Shown in pieces: positions 1-8,800 of a stretch of 64,000 nt of DNA. The notes beneath the pieces were generated by a model. That model did no database searches. It had not been told where the DNA came from and saw only the letters and a program-made list of their open reading frames with translations. Numbering within the stretch: the stretch's first letter is position 1; each line of letters starts with the position of its first letter. The position numbers were made by a program, and so were the translations under genes. Origin of the DNA: Arcuatula senhousia (taxonomy: Eukaryota; Mollusca; Bivalvia; Mytilida; Mytilidae); assembly GCA_963971305.1 (NCBI GenBank), contig CAXARO010000184.1, forward strand, positions 87,001 to 151,000, in the 5' to 3' direction.

Positions 1-415
1 AAAAAAAATTTTGACCACAGATTCGTAATCAGGACCCTCAAATCTACCTGGAAACCAAATTTCATCAAAATCGGACAACTTTTACATTTTGCGCCAAGTT
101 TGCGCCATACGCGCGCAACCAGGAAGTAAATTACAGCATTCTTTGTGCATGATAAATCATCACCAGGATGTTAGCTTCCATTATCACTAAACAGAATCTT
201 GCTAACTATTACCGTTTCTGAGCTCACCTGATAACAAGGGTAAACAGCGTTTTGCGCTATTGCGCCGAAAGTACAAATAATTTAGCGTCGTGTCCACGGC
301 CTAGTCTATTCCTGGTAGTGCTGAGTAAGTGTGCAAAATTTCATGAAAATCGGTCAAGGCACTTTTTGCACCCGACTGGAAGAAAAAAAAAAAAGAATAA
401 TAATAATAATAATAA
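1..415 (+). repeat. Module C0, 3' part only
   Basis: The window opens inside a C-family module. The stretch matches the 3' halves of C1, C2 and C3 (about 42825-43204, 44855-45240 and 58215-58621): a GGACCCTCAAATCTACCTGG block, a TTTGCGCC/GCGCGC block, a CATGATAAATCATCACCAGGATGT block in pieces, then a poly-A and (TAA)n tail at about 380-418. The 5' part lies outside the window. Open frames here run through the poly-A/TAA tract and are not genes. Confidence 0.8.
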
Positions 416-717
416 TAGGCCGACGAAATACAATAAGGTCTTCCCTTTGGAAAGGGAAAGACCTTAATAATAGGCCGACGAAATACAATAAGGTCTTCCC
501 TTTGGAAAGGGAAAGACCTTAATAATAATAGGCCGACGAAATACAATAAGGTCTTCCCTTTGGAAAGGGAAAGACCTTAATAATAATAATAATAATAATA
601 ATAATAGGCCGACGAAATACAATAAGGTCTTCCCTTTGGAAAGGGAAAGACCTTAATAATAATAGGCCTAACGAATACAATAAGGTCTTTCCTACGGAAG
701 GGAAAGACCTTAATAAT
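400..717 (+). repeat. Cluster of bare class I hairpins joined by (TAA)n
   Basis: Five copies of a short unit, a GGCCGACGAAATACAATA or GGCCTAACGAATACAATA leader followed by a stem-loop, sit at about 435-465, 490-520, 548-578, 624-654 and 682-711. They are separated only by AATAAT tracts of varying length. A sixth hairpin (733-762) opens the full module F0. Each stem pairs AAGGTCTT(T)CC with GGGAAAGACCTT. These units have the 5' hairpin and the TAA tail of full modules but no body, so I read them as minimal or internally deleted modules. Confidence 0.85.
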
Positions 718-981
718 CAGAAGAAATACAATAAGGTCTTCCCTTGGAAAGGGAAAGACCTTAAAAATAGGGCAGATTGGACTTTTTGGGTGCTTTTAGG
801 GTGGATATCATCTAATTATGGTCATATAAGGTGTATTTATCCAAAAATAACATTTTTTGGTCAAAAATGGCAAATTTCCAAATTTTCAAAAAAGGGGGCG
901 TGGCATGTCAACTTCCTTATTTCTGACATTTGAACAGTTTTAATCATTGAAACTGGTTGGAATAATGAAAGTAAGTTGATT

Positions 982-1007
982 TGACCTTGAAAAATGTTTC
1001 AAGGTCA
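982..1007. promoter_or_regulatory. Everted TCAAGGTCA pair with 8-bp spacer (F0)
   Basis: TGACCTTGA and TCAAGGTCA are perfect reverse complements separated by the 8 bases AAAATGTT. TCAAGGTCA is the known extended half-site of ERR and NR5A (SF-1/FTZ-F1) nuclear receptors. The pair can equally form a 9-bp cruciform stem. Receptor binding here is inference. The same layout with a different spacer sequence occurs in families A, D and F1. Confidence 0.55.
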
Positions 1008-1217
1008 TACAATTACTTAGTACAGTGATACGGTCTAAATTTAACAAAAATCCATGTCGCAACACCATTTTTTCATATTTTTTCAAAATTTCTTTTGTGT
1101 TCAATTAAGAAGACATAATCACATCATATAATGAAAAAAAAATTCAGAAAAAGGTTACATTTTATTTGAGCTATTTCGCAATGAAAAAAGACTCATTTTT
1201 TAAAAATTTACAAATGA

Positions 1218-1242
1218 TGACCTTGACCTTTGACCTTGACCT
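1218..1242. promoter_or_regulatory. Four chained TGACCT half-sites (F0)
   Basis: TGACCT occurs at 1218, 1224, 1231 and 1237. This gives, on the minus strand, AGGTCA direct repeats with spacings 0, 1 and 0. A one-base spacing (DR1) is the known RXR/HNF4/COUP-TF arrangement. Whether anything binds here is not shown by the sequence. Confidence 0.45.
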
Positions 1243-1839
1243 TATTTTGGTCCTTAGGGGTCACTGACCCTGTATACCAAGTTTCATTGAAATATCTTAA
1301 GATTTGTTAATTTTAGAATTTTATACTAAAAAAGTCAAAGTTTCAAGGGGAATAACTCCTATATTATTGAATATATCAATATGAAAAATAGTAGTTTGAC
1401 AACACGATGATTTACTCTACCTGTTTCAAAAGGATTAAATTTGTTACCTTCTATGGCTTAGGAGGAGATAGAGCAACAAACTTTACAGTAAAAAGGGAGA
1501 TAATTCTTATACGCTAAAGGGTACGGTACCCAAGTGTTTTTTCTGAGACGACAAACCTTGACCGATAAAGTGTACCAACTATCATTGCGATATGTCGCGT
1601 ACTTCTACAAGTTGATTTTTGGCGGAAGAAAAAAAAAAAAAAAAATAATAATAATAATTAAATTACAATCGTTCAAAGAACAATTGCGAGGTCTTTCCCA
1701 TTTTGTGTATTACAATGGAAACAGATTACAGTGACTGAATGGTACAATTTTGGGATATTCCAACATTTAGAAAAATATGGTTGCTATTGACTTTTATACC
1801 AGTTGCTTTGAATATTTCATCAAAATCAGTCTAGAAGAC

Positions 1840-3125
1840 CTTAAATCTACTTAAATACAAAATTTTATCAAAATCAGTGATTTTTAACATTTGGCGCCAT
1901 TGGCGCGAAAAGCGCGAAATTTTATTTTTGACCGTAGCTTCGTGCTCAGGACCCTTAAATCTACTTGTATACCAAATTTCATGAAAATCAGTCAATTTTT
2001 ACATTTTGGCGCCATTAGCGCGAAATTTTATTTTTGTCCTCAGATTCGTATTCAGGACCCTTAAATCTACTTGAATACCAAATTTCATCAAAATCGGTCA
2101 ACTTTTACATTTTGGCGCCATTGGCGCGAAATTTTATTTTTGACCGCAGATTCGTACTCAGGACCCTTAAATGTACTTGAATACCAAATTTCATCAAAAT
2201 CGGCCAACTTTTACATTTTGGCGCCATTGGCGCGAAAAGCGCGAAATTTTATTTTTGACCACAGATTCGTACTCAGGACCCTTAAATCTACTTGAATACC
2301 AAATTTCATCAAAATCGGTCAACTTTTACATTTTGGCGCCATTGGCGCGAAATTTTATTTTTGACCGCAGATTCGTACTCAGGACCCTTAAATCTACTTG
2401 AATACCAAATTTCATCAAAATCGGTCAACTATTACATTTTGGCGCCATTGGCGCGAAAAGCGCGAAATTTTGTTTTTGATCGCAGATTGGTACTCAGGGA
2501 CCTTAAATCTACTGGAATACCAAATTTCATCAAAATCGGTCAACTTTTACATTTTGGCGCCATTGGCGCGAAAAGCGCGAAATTTTATTTTTGACGGCAG
2601 ATTCGTACTCAGGACCCTTAAATCTACTTGAATACCAAATTTCATCAAAATCGGTCAACTATTACATTTTGGCGCCATTGGCGCGAAAAGCGCGAAATTT
2701 TGTTTTTGATCGCAGATTCGTACTCAGGGCCCTTAAATCTACTGGAATACCAAATTTCATCAAAATCGGTCAACTATTACATTTTGGCGCCATTGGCGCG
2801 AAAAGCGCAAAATTTTATTTTTGATCGCAGATTCGTACTCAGGGCCCTTGAATCTACTGGAATACCAAATTTCATCAAAATCGGTCAACTTTTACATTTT
2901 GGCGCCATTGGTGCGAAAAGCGCGAAATTTTATTTTTGACCGCAGATTCGTACTCAGGACCCTTAAATCTACTTGAATACCAAATTTCATCAAAATCGGT
3001 CAACTTTTACATTTTGGCGCCATTGGCGCGAAAAGCGCGAAATTGTTTTTTTTTTTTTTGACCGAAGATTTGTACTCAGGACCTTTAAATCTACTTGAAT
3101 ACTAAATTTCATCAAAATTGATTGT
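1840..3125 (+). repeat. 106/115-bp tandem satellite, about 12 copies
   Basis: Units can be followed by the phrase ACTTGAATACCAAATTTCAT, with equivalent points at 2071, 2177, 2292, 2398, 2513, 2628, 2743, 2858 and 2973. Spacings are 106 or 115 bp. The 9-bp difference is the presence or absence of one of two GCGCGAAA-type boxes. First and last copies are degenerate. Open frames of 74-103 codons run across units only because the repeat lacks stops in some frames. A single diverged copy of the same unit sits in every C module (for example 42835-42930), which is probably its source or relative. Confidence 0.9.
2437..2467. promoter_or_regulatory. Triple E2F-like motif (representative satellite unit)
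   Basis: In this unit TTTTGGCGCC (2437-2446), GGCGCGAAAA (2450-2459) and GCGCGAAA (2460-2467) each fit or nearly fit the known E2F/DP consensus TTTSSCGC. Most 115-bp units carry all three and 106-bp units carry two. Binding is inference. The alternative is a chance product of one GC-rich palindromic unit copied many times. Confidence 0.4.
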
Positions 3126-3770
3126 AAATATATATGGTTTCCTTAATAATGGATTACTATATATTGCGCAATACATACCTATATTAAGTCATGACGCAAT
3201 AATTCAAACTTGAGATTTGACCTATGACATATATATTTTCGGATACAACTTATGTCACCTAAGACGATTGGTGAAGGTCCCAAGTCTCTAGGACTAACCG
3301 TTTTCAAATAAATTTTGTTGGCGCATAGCGACACTTTTTGGGTTAAAAACATGTAACCAGGAAGTTCATCGAAAAAGAAAAGTTTGCGTGATAAACCATT
3401 CCTAGGAGTCAAATGACATTTTCCACACTTTGAATTTTTGATAACGGTTACGGTTCACAAGTATAAGTGGAAACAAGGTTTTTCGGTTTGGCGCACATAG
3501 CGCTGTTACTAAAAATAGATCGGTTTCGCAGGGTAAGTCAGAGCAAGCCAGAGAATGACCGAACAATGGTACCAAATATCAAAAAGATATGTCGCGTAAC
3601 TTTCTTTTTTTTGGCCGCGGAAAAAAAAGAAGAATAATTAAATTACAATCGTTCAAAGAACGATTGCGAGGTCTTTCCCTATTTGTGTCCTCCAATAGAA
3701 ATAGATTCCTAACTGGATGATACAATTTTTGGATACATCAACCTGGTAGGTACTCCAGATTAGAAATATT

Positions 3771-4540
3771 TGGTTGCTATGGACTTTCAGGTTGGTTGCT
3801 ATGAACAAAACATCACTTCCGGTCATAAAATATTGAAATTTAAACTCAGCAGGTAGTCAGGAGTCATAAAATATATGGTTGCTATAGACTTTTAGGTCGT
3901 TTGTTATGAACAAAACATCACTTCCGGTCATAAAATATTGAAATCTAAACTCAGCAGGTAGTCAGGAGTCATAAAATATATGGTTGCTATGGGCTTTTAG
4001 GTCGGTTGCTATGAACAAAACATCACTTTCGGTCATAAAATATTGAAATTTAAACTCAGAAGGTAGTCAGGAGTCATAAAATATATGGTTGCTATGGACT
4101 TTAGGTCGGTTGCTATGAACAAAACATCACTTCCGGTCAATAAATATTGAAATTTAAACTCAGCAGGTAGTCAGGAGTCATAAAATATATGGTTGCTATG
4201 GACTTTTAGGTCGGTTGCTATGGACAAAACATCACTTTCGGTCATAAAATATTGAAATTTAAACTCAGAAGGTAGTCAGGAGTCATAAAATATATGGTTG
4301 CTATGGACTTTAGGTCGGTTGCTATGAACAAAACATCACTTCCGGTCAATAAATATTGAAATTTAAACTCAGCAGGTAGTCAGGAGTCATAAAATATATG
4401 GTTGCTATGGACTTTTAGGTCGGTTGCTATGGACAAAAGGTCACTTCCGGTCACAAAAAGATAAAATTTAAACTCAGCAAGTAGTCTGGATTCATAAAAT
4501 ATATGGTTGCTATGGACTTTTCCTTAAGGTTACCTTGTTG
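3771..4540 (+). repeat. 105-bp tandem satellite, about 7 copies
   Basis: The phrase TGGTTGCTAT opens units at 3771, 3876, 3981, 4086, 4190, 4295, 4399 and 4504, so the period is 104-105 bp. Each unit contains GGTCGGTTGCTATGAACAAA, CATCACTTCCGGTCA and AGGTAGTCAGGAGTCATAAA. Units alternate between AGCAGGTAG and AGAAGGTAG, and between CACTTCCGG and CACTTTCGG, which hints at a two-unit repeat in part of the array. Confidence 0.9.
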
Positions 4541-4548
4541 CTAAGGAC

Positions 4549-4574
4549 TGACCTTGACCTCTGACCTTTGACCT
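4549..4574. promoter_or_regulatory. Four TGACCT half-sites (G2)
   Basis: TGACCT lies at 4549, 4555, 4562 and 4569, giving spacings 0, 1 and 1. A second cluster with the same spacings lies at 4664-4689. The arrangement fits nuclear-receptor direct repeats on the minus strand. Function is not shown. Confidence 0.4.
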
Positions 4575-5281
4575 TGGACCTAAATTACAGCCCCTTCCTA
4601 ACTGATTGTGAAAATATATGGTTGCTATGGATTTTTCCTTAAGGTAACCTTGTTGCTATGGACTGACCTTGACCTTTGACCTTTGACCTTGGGCCCAAAT
4701 TATAGCCCCTTCCTAACTGATTGTGAAAATGTATGGTTGCTATGGACTTTTCCTTAACATTACATTGTTACATATGGATTACCATACATTGCGCAATACA
4801 TTCCTATATTTAGTAATGACGCAATAATTCAAACTTGAGATTTGACCTATGACATATATATTTTCGGATGTAACTTATGTCACCTAAGACGATTGGTGAA
4901 GGTCCCAAGTCTCTAGGACTAACCGTTTTCAAATAAATTTTGTTGGCGCATAGCGACACTTTTTGGGTTAAAAACATGTAACCAGGAAGTTCATCGAAAA
5001 AAAAAAGTTTGCGTGATAAACCATTCCTAGGAGTTAAATGACATTTTCCACACTTTGAATTTTTGATAACGGTTACGGTTCACAAGTATAAGTGGAAACA
5101 AGGTTTTTCGGTTTGGCGCACATAGCGCTGTTACTAAAAATAGATCGGTTTCGCAGGGTTAGTCAGAGCGAGCCAGAGTATGACCGAACAATGGTACCAA
5201 ATATCAAAAAGATATGTCGCGTAACTTTCTTTTTTTTGGCCGCGGAAAAAAAAGAAGAATAATAATCAGAAGAAATACAAT

Positions 5282-5313
5282 AAGGTCTTTCCTTTTGGAA
5301 AGGGAAAGACCTT
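5282..5313 (+). repeat. Bare class I hairpin before array A1
   Basis: A CAGAAGAAATACAATA leader precedes a stem-loop whose 5' arm is AAGGTCTTTCCTTT and whose 3' arm is AAAGGGAAAGACCTT. The 3' arm has one extra G. AATAATAAT follows and then the first A unit. Confidence 0.85.
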
Positions 5314-5337
5314 AATAATAATCAGAAGAATTGCTAG

Positions 5338-5370
5338 AAGGTCTTTACGACCGTAGTCGTGAAAGACCTT
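5338..5370 (+). other. Class I stem-loop of the A unit (representative)
   Basis: AAGGTCTTTACGAC pairs with GTCGTGAAAGACCTT around a CGTA loop. The 3' arm has one unpaired extra base. In D units the loop is CATA and the arms are unchanged. Every A unit has this structure about 15 bp after its start. Confidence 0.85.
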
Positions 5371-5579
5371 AATAAAGACCGGTCAACATTTTTTCATCTG
5401 ATTTTGACTAAATATGATTAAAAGTAGTACATTTAACATGTTTTGACCACTTTCAGTGCAAAAATGTCAATTTTCACATTTTTGGAAAAAAGGGGGGATG
5501 AACTATTAATTTCTTTATTTCTAATATCTGAGACCCTTAAATGGGTTAAATGTGTTGAAATAGTGTCATAAAGTTGATT

Positions 5580-5605
5580 TGACCTTGAAAAGTCAGTCAA
5601 GGTCA
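5580..5605. promoter_or_regulatory. Everted TCAAGGTCA pair (representative A unit)
   Basis: TGACCTTGA, spacer AAAGTCAG, TCAAGGTCA. Arms are perfect and the spacer is 8 bp, as in families D and F. It is present in every A and D unit of the window. It fits ERR/NR5A extended half-sites or a small cruciform. Confidence 0.5.
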
Positions 5606-5816
5606 TACGGTTACTCTGTATCTAAGACCGGTGTAAATTTCCTTTAAATCCATTCGCGTTCAATATTTTAGCAATTTTTTCTCATTTTGGGGTTTTAAGA
5701 GGTAGTAAAGACATTGGACAACTGATTAGCACTAAAAACATGACTAAAATATGAATAATTATGTAAAATATAGATCTGTATATGTAGTAACCCTTAAAAT
5801 TCCATTTTGGTTAATT

Positions 5817-5835
5817 TGACCTTGACCTTTGACCT
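5817..5835. promoter_or_regulatory. DR0/DR1 TGACCT cluster (representative A unit)
   Basis: Half-sites at 5817, 5823 and 5830 give spacings 0 and 1. It is present in every A unit and absent from every D unit, where the surrounding segment of about 115 bp is missing. Confidence 0.45.
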
Positions 5836-8800
5836 TGGATTTTGACATTTTTGGATGTAACATATGTCACCTAAGTTTAATGGTGAAGGTTCCAAGTCTC
5901 TATGACCAACGGTTTAAAAGATAAAAATTTTGACGCGTCGCGACACTTTTTGAACCTTAAACGCGTCAACAGAAAGTGATTTGAAATTTATCAAATTGGT
6001 CCATAGAGCTTGTTTATTAGTTCTTCAACACTTTGCATGCTTTAGTTTTTCTATTTTTATTGTAGTTTAGGAGGAGAAGAAGACACAAACTTTACGGTGT
6101 TAGGGGAGATAACTCCGTAACAATAAATAGTTCGCTTTCGCAGGGTAAATTGCGAAGAGTTTTTTTATGACCGATATACTACCTTAAATATCAATATGAT
6201 ATGTCGCGAAACAAAAAATATTTTGGGGCGGCGGATGAAAAATAATAATAATAATAATAATAATCAGAAGAATTGCTAGAAGGTCTTTACGACCGTAGTC
6301 GTGAAAGACCTTAATAAAGACCGGTCAACATTTTTTCATCTGATTTTGACTAAATATGATTAAAAGTAGTACATTTAACATGTTTTGACCACTTTCAGTG
6401 CAAAAATGTCAATTTTCACATTTTTGGAAAAAAGGGGGGATGAACTATTAATTTCTTTATTTCTAATATCTGAGACCCTTAAATGGGTTAAATGTGTTGA
6501 AATAGTGTCATAAAGTTGATTTGACCTTGAAAAGTCAGTCAAGGTCATACGGTTACTCTGTATCTAAGACCGGTGTAAATTTCCTTTAAATCCATTCGCG
6601 TTCAATATTTTAGCAATTTTTTCTCATTTTGGGGTTTTAAGAGGTAGTAAAGACATTGGACAACTGATTAGCACTAAAAACATGACTAAAATATGAATAA
6701 TTATGTAAAATATAGATCTGTATATGTAGTAACCCTTAAAATTCCATTTTGGTTAATTTGACCTTGACCTTTGACCTTGGATTTTGACATTTTTGGATGT
6801 AACATATGTCACCTAAGTTTAATGGTGAAGGTTCCAAGTCTCTATGACCAACGGTTTAAAAGATAAAAATTTTGACGCGTCGCGACACTTTTTGAACCTT
6901 AAACGCGTCAACAGGAAGTGATTTGAAATTTATCAAATTGGTCCATAGAGCTTGTTTATTAGTTCTTCAACACTTTGCATGCTTTAGTTTTTCTATTTTT
7001 ATTGTAGTTTAGGAGGAGAAGAAGACACAAACTTTACGGTGTTAGGGGAGATAACTCCGTAACAATAAATAGTTCGCTTTCGCAGGGTAAATTGCGAAGA
7101 GTTTTTTTATGACCGATATACTACCTTAAATATCAATATGATATGTCGCGAAACAAAAAATATTTTGGGGCGGCGGATGAAAAATAATAATAATAATAAT
7201 AATAATAATCAGAAGAATTGCTAGAAGGTCTTTACGACCGTAGTCGTGAAAGACCTTAATAAAGACCGGTCAACATTTTTTCATCTGATTTTGACTAAAT
7301 ATGATTAAAAGTAGTACATTTAACATGTTTTGACCACTTTCAGTGCAAAAATGTCAATTTTCACATTTTTGGAAAAAAGGGGGGATGAACTATTAATTTC
7401 TTTATTTCTAATATCTGAGACCCTTAAATGGGTTAAATGTGTTGAAATAGTGTCATAAAGTTGATTTGACCTTGAAAAGTCAGTCAAGGTCATACGGTTA
7501 CTCTGTATCTAAGACCGGTGTAAATTTCCTTTAAATCCATTCGCGTTCAATATTTTAGCAATTTTTTCTCATTTTGGGGTTTTAAGAGGTAGTAAAGACA
7601 TTGGACAACTGATTAGCACTAAAAACATGACTAAAATATGAATAATTATGTAAAATATAGATCTGTATATGTAGTAACCCTTAAAATTCCATTTTGGTTA
7701 ATTTGACCTTGACCTTTGACCTTGGATTTTGACATTTTTGGATGTAACATATGTCACCTAAGTTTAATGGTGAAGGTTCCAAGTCTCTATGACCAACGGT
7801 TTAAAAGATAAAAATTTTGACGCGTCGCGACACTTTTTGAACCTTAAACGCGTCAACAGGAAGTGATTTGAAATTTATCAAATTGGTCCATAGAGCTTGT
7901 TTATTAGTTCTTCAACACTTTGCATGCTTTAGTTTTTCTATTTTTATTGTAGTTTAGGAGGAGAAGAAGACACAAACTTTACGGTGTTAGGGGAGATAAC
8001 TCCGTAACAATAAATAGTTCGCTTTCGCAGGGTAAATTGCGAAGAGTTTTTTTATGACCGATATACTACCTTAAATATCAATATGATATGTCGCGAAACA
8101 AAAAATATTTTGGGGCGGCGGATGAAAAATAATAATAATAATAATAATAATCAGAAGAATTGCTAGAAGGTCTTTACGACCGTAGTCGTGAAAGACCTTA
8201 ATAAAGACCGGTCAACATTTTTTCATCTGATTTTGACTAAATATGATTAAAAGTAGTACATTTTATTTAACATGTTTTGACCACTTTCAGTGCAAAAATG
8301 TCAATTTTCACATTTTTGGAAAAAAGGGGGGATGAACTATTAATTTCTTTATTTCTAATATCTGAGACCCTTAAATGGGTTAAATGTGTTGAAATAGTGT
8401 CATAAAGTTGATTTGACCTTGAAAAGTCAGTCAAGGTCATACGGTTACTCTGTATCTAAGACCGGTGTAAATTTCCTTTAAATCCATTCGCGTTCAATAT
8501 TTTAGCAATTTTTTCTCATTTTGGGGTTTTAAGAGGTAGTAAAGACATTGGACAACTGATTAGCACTAAAAACATGACTAAAATATGAATAATTATGTAA
8601 AATATAGATCTGTATATGTAGTAACCCTTAAAATTCCATTTTGGTTAATTTGACCTTGACCTTTGACCTTGGATTTTGACATTTTTGGATGTAACATATG
8701 TCACCTAAGTTTAATGGTGAAGGTTCCAAGTCTCTATGACCAACGGTTTAAAAGATAAAAATTTTGACGCGTCGCGACACTTTTTGAACCTTAAACGCGT

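Larger units (their letters stand above)
718..1660 (+). repeat. Module F0
   Basis: This is a complete F-family module, a diverged relative of F1 (62639-63595) and F2 (63596 onward). It has a CAGAAGAAATACAATA leader, a class I hairpin at 733-762, a body with an inverted TGACCTTGA/TCAAGGTCA pair (982-1007), and four chained TGACCT half-sites (1218-1242). The tail carries GGAATAACTCC, GACCGATAAAGT and GTCGCG boxes and a GGCGGAAG purine run into (TAA)n at about 1644-1658. No open frame of note lies in the body. The short frame at 1534-1734 crosses the tail into the next module. Confidence 0.85.
1661..3640 (+). repeat. Module G1, carrying an internal 106/115-bp satellite
   Basis: The module starts with a class II stem-loop (CAATCGTTC, loop AAA, GAACAATTG at 1666-1686) followed by GAGGTCTTTCCC. 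After a short unique part (about 1700-1840) it contains a tandem array (about 1840-3125), then a 3' section (3151-3640) that is nearly identical to 4776-5266 in G2. That section includes GGTGAAGGTCCCAAGTCTCT, GTCGCG and GGCCGCGGAAAA boxes. It ends in a short TAA/TTAA junction at about 3632-3645. No gene is supported. Confidence 0.8.
3641..5270 (+). repeat. Module G2, carrying a 105-bp satellite
   Basis: It opens with a class II stem-loop at 3646-3666 (CAATCGTTC, AAA, GAACGATTG) and GAGGTCTTTCCC. The middle (3771-4504) is a 105-bp tandem array. Two longer repeats of about 115 bp (about 4505-4735) follow, each with chained TGACCT half-sites. The 3' section (4776-5266) duplicates 3151-3640. It ends at a purine run and AATAATAAT. 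No gene is supported. Confidence 0.85.

Noticed and set aside
718..1660. SINE or LINE 3' end identity from the shared (TAA)n tail
   Set aside because: A purine run and TAA tail fit some LINE families, but no reverse transcriptase, no tRNA-like head and no target duplications are visible.
2071..2939. Overlapping plus-strand frames of 74-103 codons with repeated peptide phrases
   Set aside because: They follow the 106/115-bp satellite and exist in more than one frame at once. Nothing suggests a repeat protein.
5371..5420. Hammerhead ribozyme around TTTTTTCATCTGATTTTGAC
   Set aside because: On the reverse strand the core would need CTGATGA; the sequence gives CAGATGA and no matching stems.
5880..5910. 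Pol III B box in GAAGGTTCCAAGTC of the shared block
   Set aside because: It departs from the GTTCRANNC consensus at a key position and no suitable A box lies upstream.
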